Below are positions 14,030 through 14,908 of a stretch of DNA of 14,908 nucleotides, in pieces; position 1 is the first letter of the stretch, and each line of letters opens with the position of its first letter. Position numbers and translations under genes: made by a program. Source of the DNA: Kiritimatiellales bacterium. GTDB lineage: Bacteria > Verrucomicrobiota > Kiritimatiellia > Kiritimatiellales > Pontiellaceae. The stretch is taken from the NCBI GenBank assembly GCA_030625905.1, contig DAOUQA010000028.1, forward strand, positions 1 through 14,908. The letters run 5' to 3'. The notes under the pieces are model-generated. The model saw only the letters and a list, made by a program, of their open reading frames with translations, had not been told where the DNA came from and did not search any database.

Positions 14030-14785
14030 ATGAAACTGCACTGGCTCCAGCACGTTCCCTTTGAAGGGCTCGGCATCATTGAAAAATGGGTCGAGGCCAA
14101 CGGCTTTGGAATTTCCTGTACCCGCCTCCACGCGGGAGAGCAACTTCTAGGGATTGGAAATTTCGACTGGCTGGTGGTGACGGGCGGGCCGATGGGCATT
14201 TATGACCACGCCGAACACCCGTGGCTCGTGGCGGAAAAAAAATTCATCAGAGATGCCATCGACGTGGGAAAAACCGTGCTCGGCATCTGCCTCGGCGCGC
14301 AACTTATCGCCGACGTGCTCGGCGCCAAAGTCTATCCCGGCCCGCAAAAGGAAATCGGCTGGTTTCCGATCCAGCGATCGGAAGGCACACCCGGAATCAT
14401 CCCCAAAGAACTGATTGCCTTCCACTGGCACGGCGACACCTTCGATATCCCCGAAGGCGCAACCCAGCTTGCCTCCAGCGAGGCGTGCGAAAATCAAGGC
14501 TTTGTCTACAACGACCGCGTCGTTGGTCTCCAGTTCCACCTCGAAACCACTCTCGAAAGCATGGAGGCGCTGATTGAAAACTGTGCCGATGAACTCCCTA
14601 ACGTAAACGATGCTTCCAGTTTCGTTGCGCATGCAGAGCCGAACGACAAAAACGAAGCTGGAAGCATCGTCTACATTCAGACGGCGAAACAAATGCGCGA
14701 GGGGCTTCCAACTATTGGAAAGATTAACGAGGCAATGACCAAATTGCTGGATCAGCTCAATGCCACACCGCATTGCTTGCAGTAG
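14030..14785 (+). CDS. Class I glutamine amidotransferase (GMP synthase-like) with an inserted palindromic element
   Basis: The 251-residue protein belongs to the type 1 glutamine amidotransferase superfamily (COG0518). Its triad is intact: C87 in GICLGAQLIA, H170 in LQFHLE and E172. VVTGGPMGIYDH (49-60) supplies the oxyanion-region glycines, and KEIGWFPI (108-115) and AFHWHGDTFDIP (130-141) are typical of stand-alone GuaA-like amidotransferases. These hydrolyse glutamine or act as gamma-glutamyl peptidases; the substrate here is unknown. Residues 192-215 are encoded by a 72-bp palindromic element in frame. In relatives I expect DEL to be followed within a few residues by YIQ-x-A, so this looks like an insertion in a surface loop. 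No Shine-Dalgarno is visible. The last 34 bp overlap the convergent channel gene. Confidence 0.85.
   Translation: MKLHWLQHVPFEGLGIIEKWVEANGFGISCTRLHAGEQLLGIGNFDWLVVTGGPMGIYDHAEHPWLVAEKKFIRDAIDVGKTVLGICLGAQLIADVLGAKVYPGPQKEIGWFPIQRSEGTPGIIPKELIAFHWHGDTFDIPEGATQLASSEACENQGFVYNDRVVGLQFHLETTLESMEALIENCADELPNVNDASSFVAHAEPNDKNEAGSIVYIQTAKQMREGLPTIGKINEAMTKLLDQLNATPHCLQ
14603..14674. repeat. 72-bp palindromic element inserted in frame in a coding sequence
   Basis: The left arm 14607-14626 and right arm 14651-14670 are inverted copies with 19 of 20 positions matching. The pair begins ACGATGCTTCCAG and ends CTGGAAGCATCGT. After one mismatch, GTA (14603-14605) pairs with TAC (14672-14674). The loop is 24 bp. 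The element is exactly 24 codons and starts on a codon boundary of the amidotransferase gene. It is open in the matching register on both strands: the plus strand reads VNDASSF to EAGSIVY, the minus strand VDDASSF to ETGSIVY. Confidence 0.85.
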
Positions 14786-14908
14786 GTGGCGTCGGCATCG
14801 TGCATGGCGTGGCCGCAGGCGTTGCACTTGCGGGCATTTTTCTGGCGTGCGGCGGAAAGGCCAAATTCGGCGGTAATGATGCCCGTGGGTACGGCAATGA
14901 TACTGTAG
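14752..14908 (-). CDS. Potassium-channel family protein with C-terminal zinc ribbon, 3' end only
   Basis: The last 51 codons read YSIIAVPTGIITAEFGLSAA, then RQKNARKCNACGHAMHDADA, then TYCKQCGVALS and a TGA whose complement is 14752-14754. YSIIAVPTGI-[VI]-TAE is the end of the last transmembrane helix (S6) of voltage-gated-like tetrameric potassium channels; the pore and selectivity filter would lie beyond the window. The tail carries four cysteines as C-x2-C and C-x2-C 11 residues apart, a zinc-ribbon pattern found at the end of some bacterial channels. It runs toward the amidotransferase gene and overlaps its last 34 bp. Confidence 0.85.
   Translation of the reverse strand, partial: YSIIAVPTGIITAEFGLSAARQKNARKCNACGHAMHDADATYCKQCGVALS

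Overview
The window reads as a normal chromosomal segment of a moderately GC-rich Gram-negative bacterium. The best lineage marker is the 51-codon gene at 8063-8218. Its product matches, from memory, the 'small basic protein' family restricted to Verrucomicrobiota, Chlamydiae and their PVC relatives. With the AsmA-type protein and the intergenic repeats, I infer a PVC bacterium, possibly a Kiritimatiellota (Pontiella-like) organism. That placement is an inference and was not checked by search.

Layout. Positions 1-236 hold the 5' end of a secreted protein gene on the minus strand. Positions 237-774 are a gene-poor junction with a GC-rich palindrome, the 3' remnant of an IS3-family transposase and a good promoter. 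The promoter reads into hisG (775-1647) and a 29-codon AURKAIP1/COX24-type ribosomal small protein (1685-1774), closed by a hairpin terminator. A DUF1015 gene (2035-3255, minus) has its own promoter. A minus-strand operon follows, transcribed in the order AsmA-like protein, plsY, gpsA (6552 down to 3513). PlsY and GpsA are consecutive in membrane phospholipid supply: GpsA makes glycerol-3-phosphate and PlsY acylates it. The AsmA-like protein fits envelope lipid work. A membrane-anchored NUC1-type nuclease (6704-7714, minus) lies upstream of that operon.

The right half is mainly on the plus strand. It holds the PVC small basic protein with clear promoter and terminator, a palindromic intergenic repeat, an RluB/RsuA-type pseudouridine synthase, and a 1253-residue exported protein made of two DUF3857-transglutaminase units. 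The second unit has lost the whole catalytic triad. Next come an overlapping MntA-HepT toxin-antitoxin pair, a class I glutamine amidotransferase, and the 3' end of a potassium-channel gene with a zinc-ribbon tail on the minus strand. The last two genes converge and overlap by 34 bp.

Most notable: the amidotransferase gene carries a 72-bp near-perfect palindrome (14603-14674), exactly 24 codons long and in frame. It reads open in register on both strands and gives peptides with nearly the same ends in each direction. This resembles the protein-coding palindromic elements known from Rickettsia. It sits where related proteins appear to have only a short loop. It is the best candidate here for an undescribed mobile element. 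Several other intergenic palindromes and short repeats point to a genome rich in small dispersed repeats.
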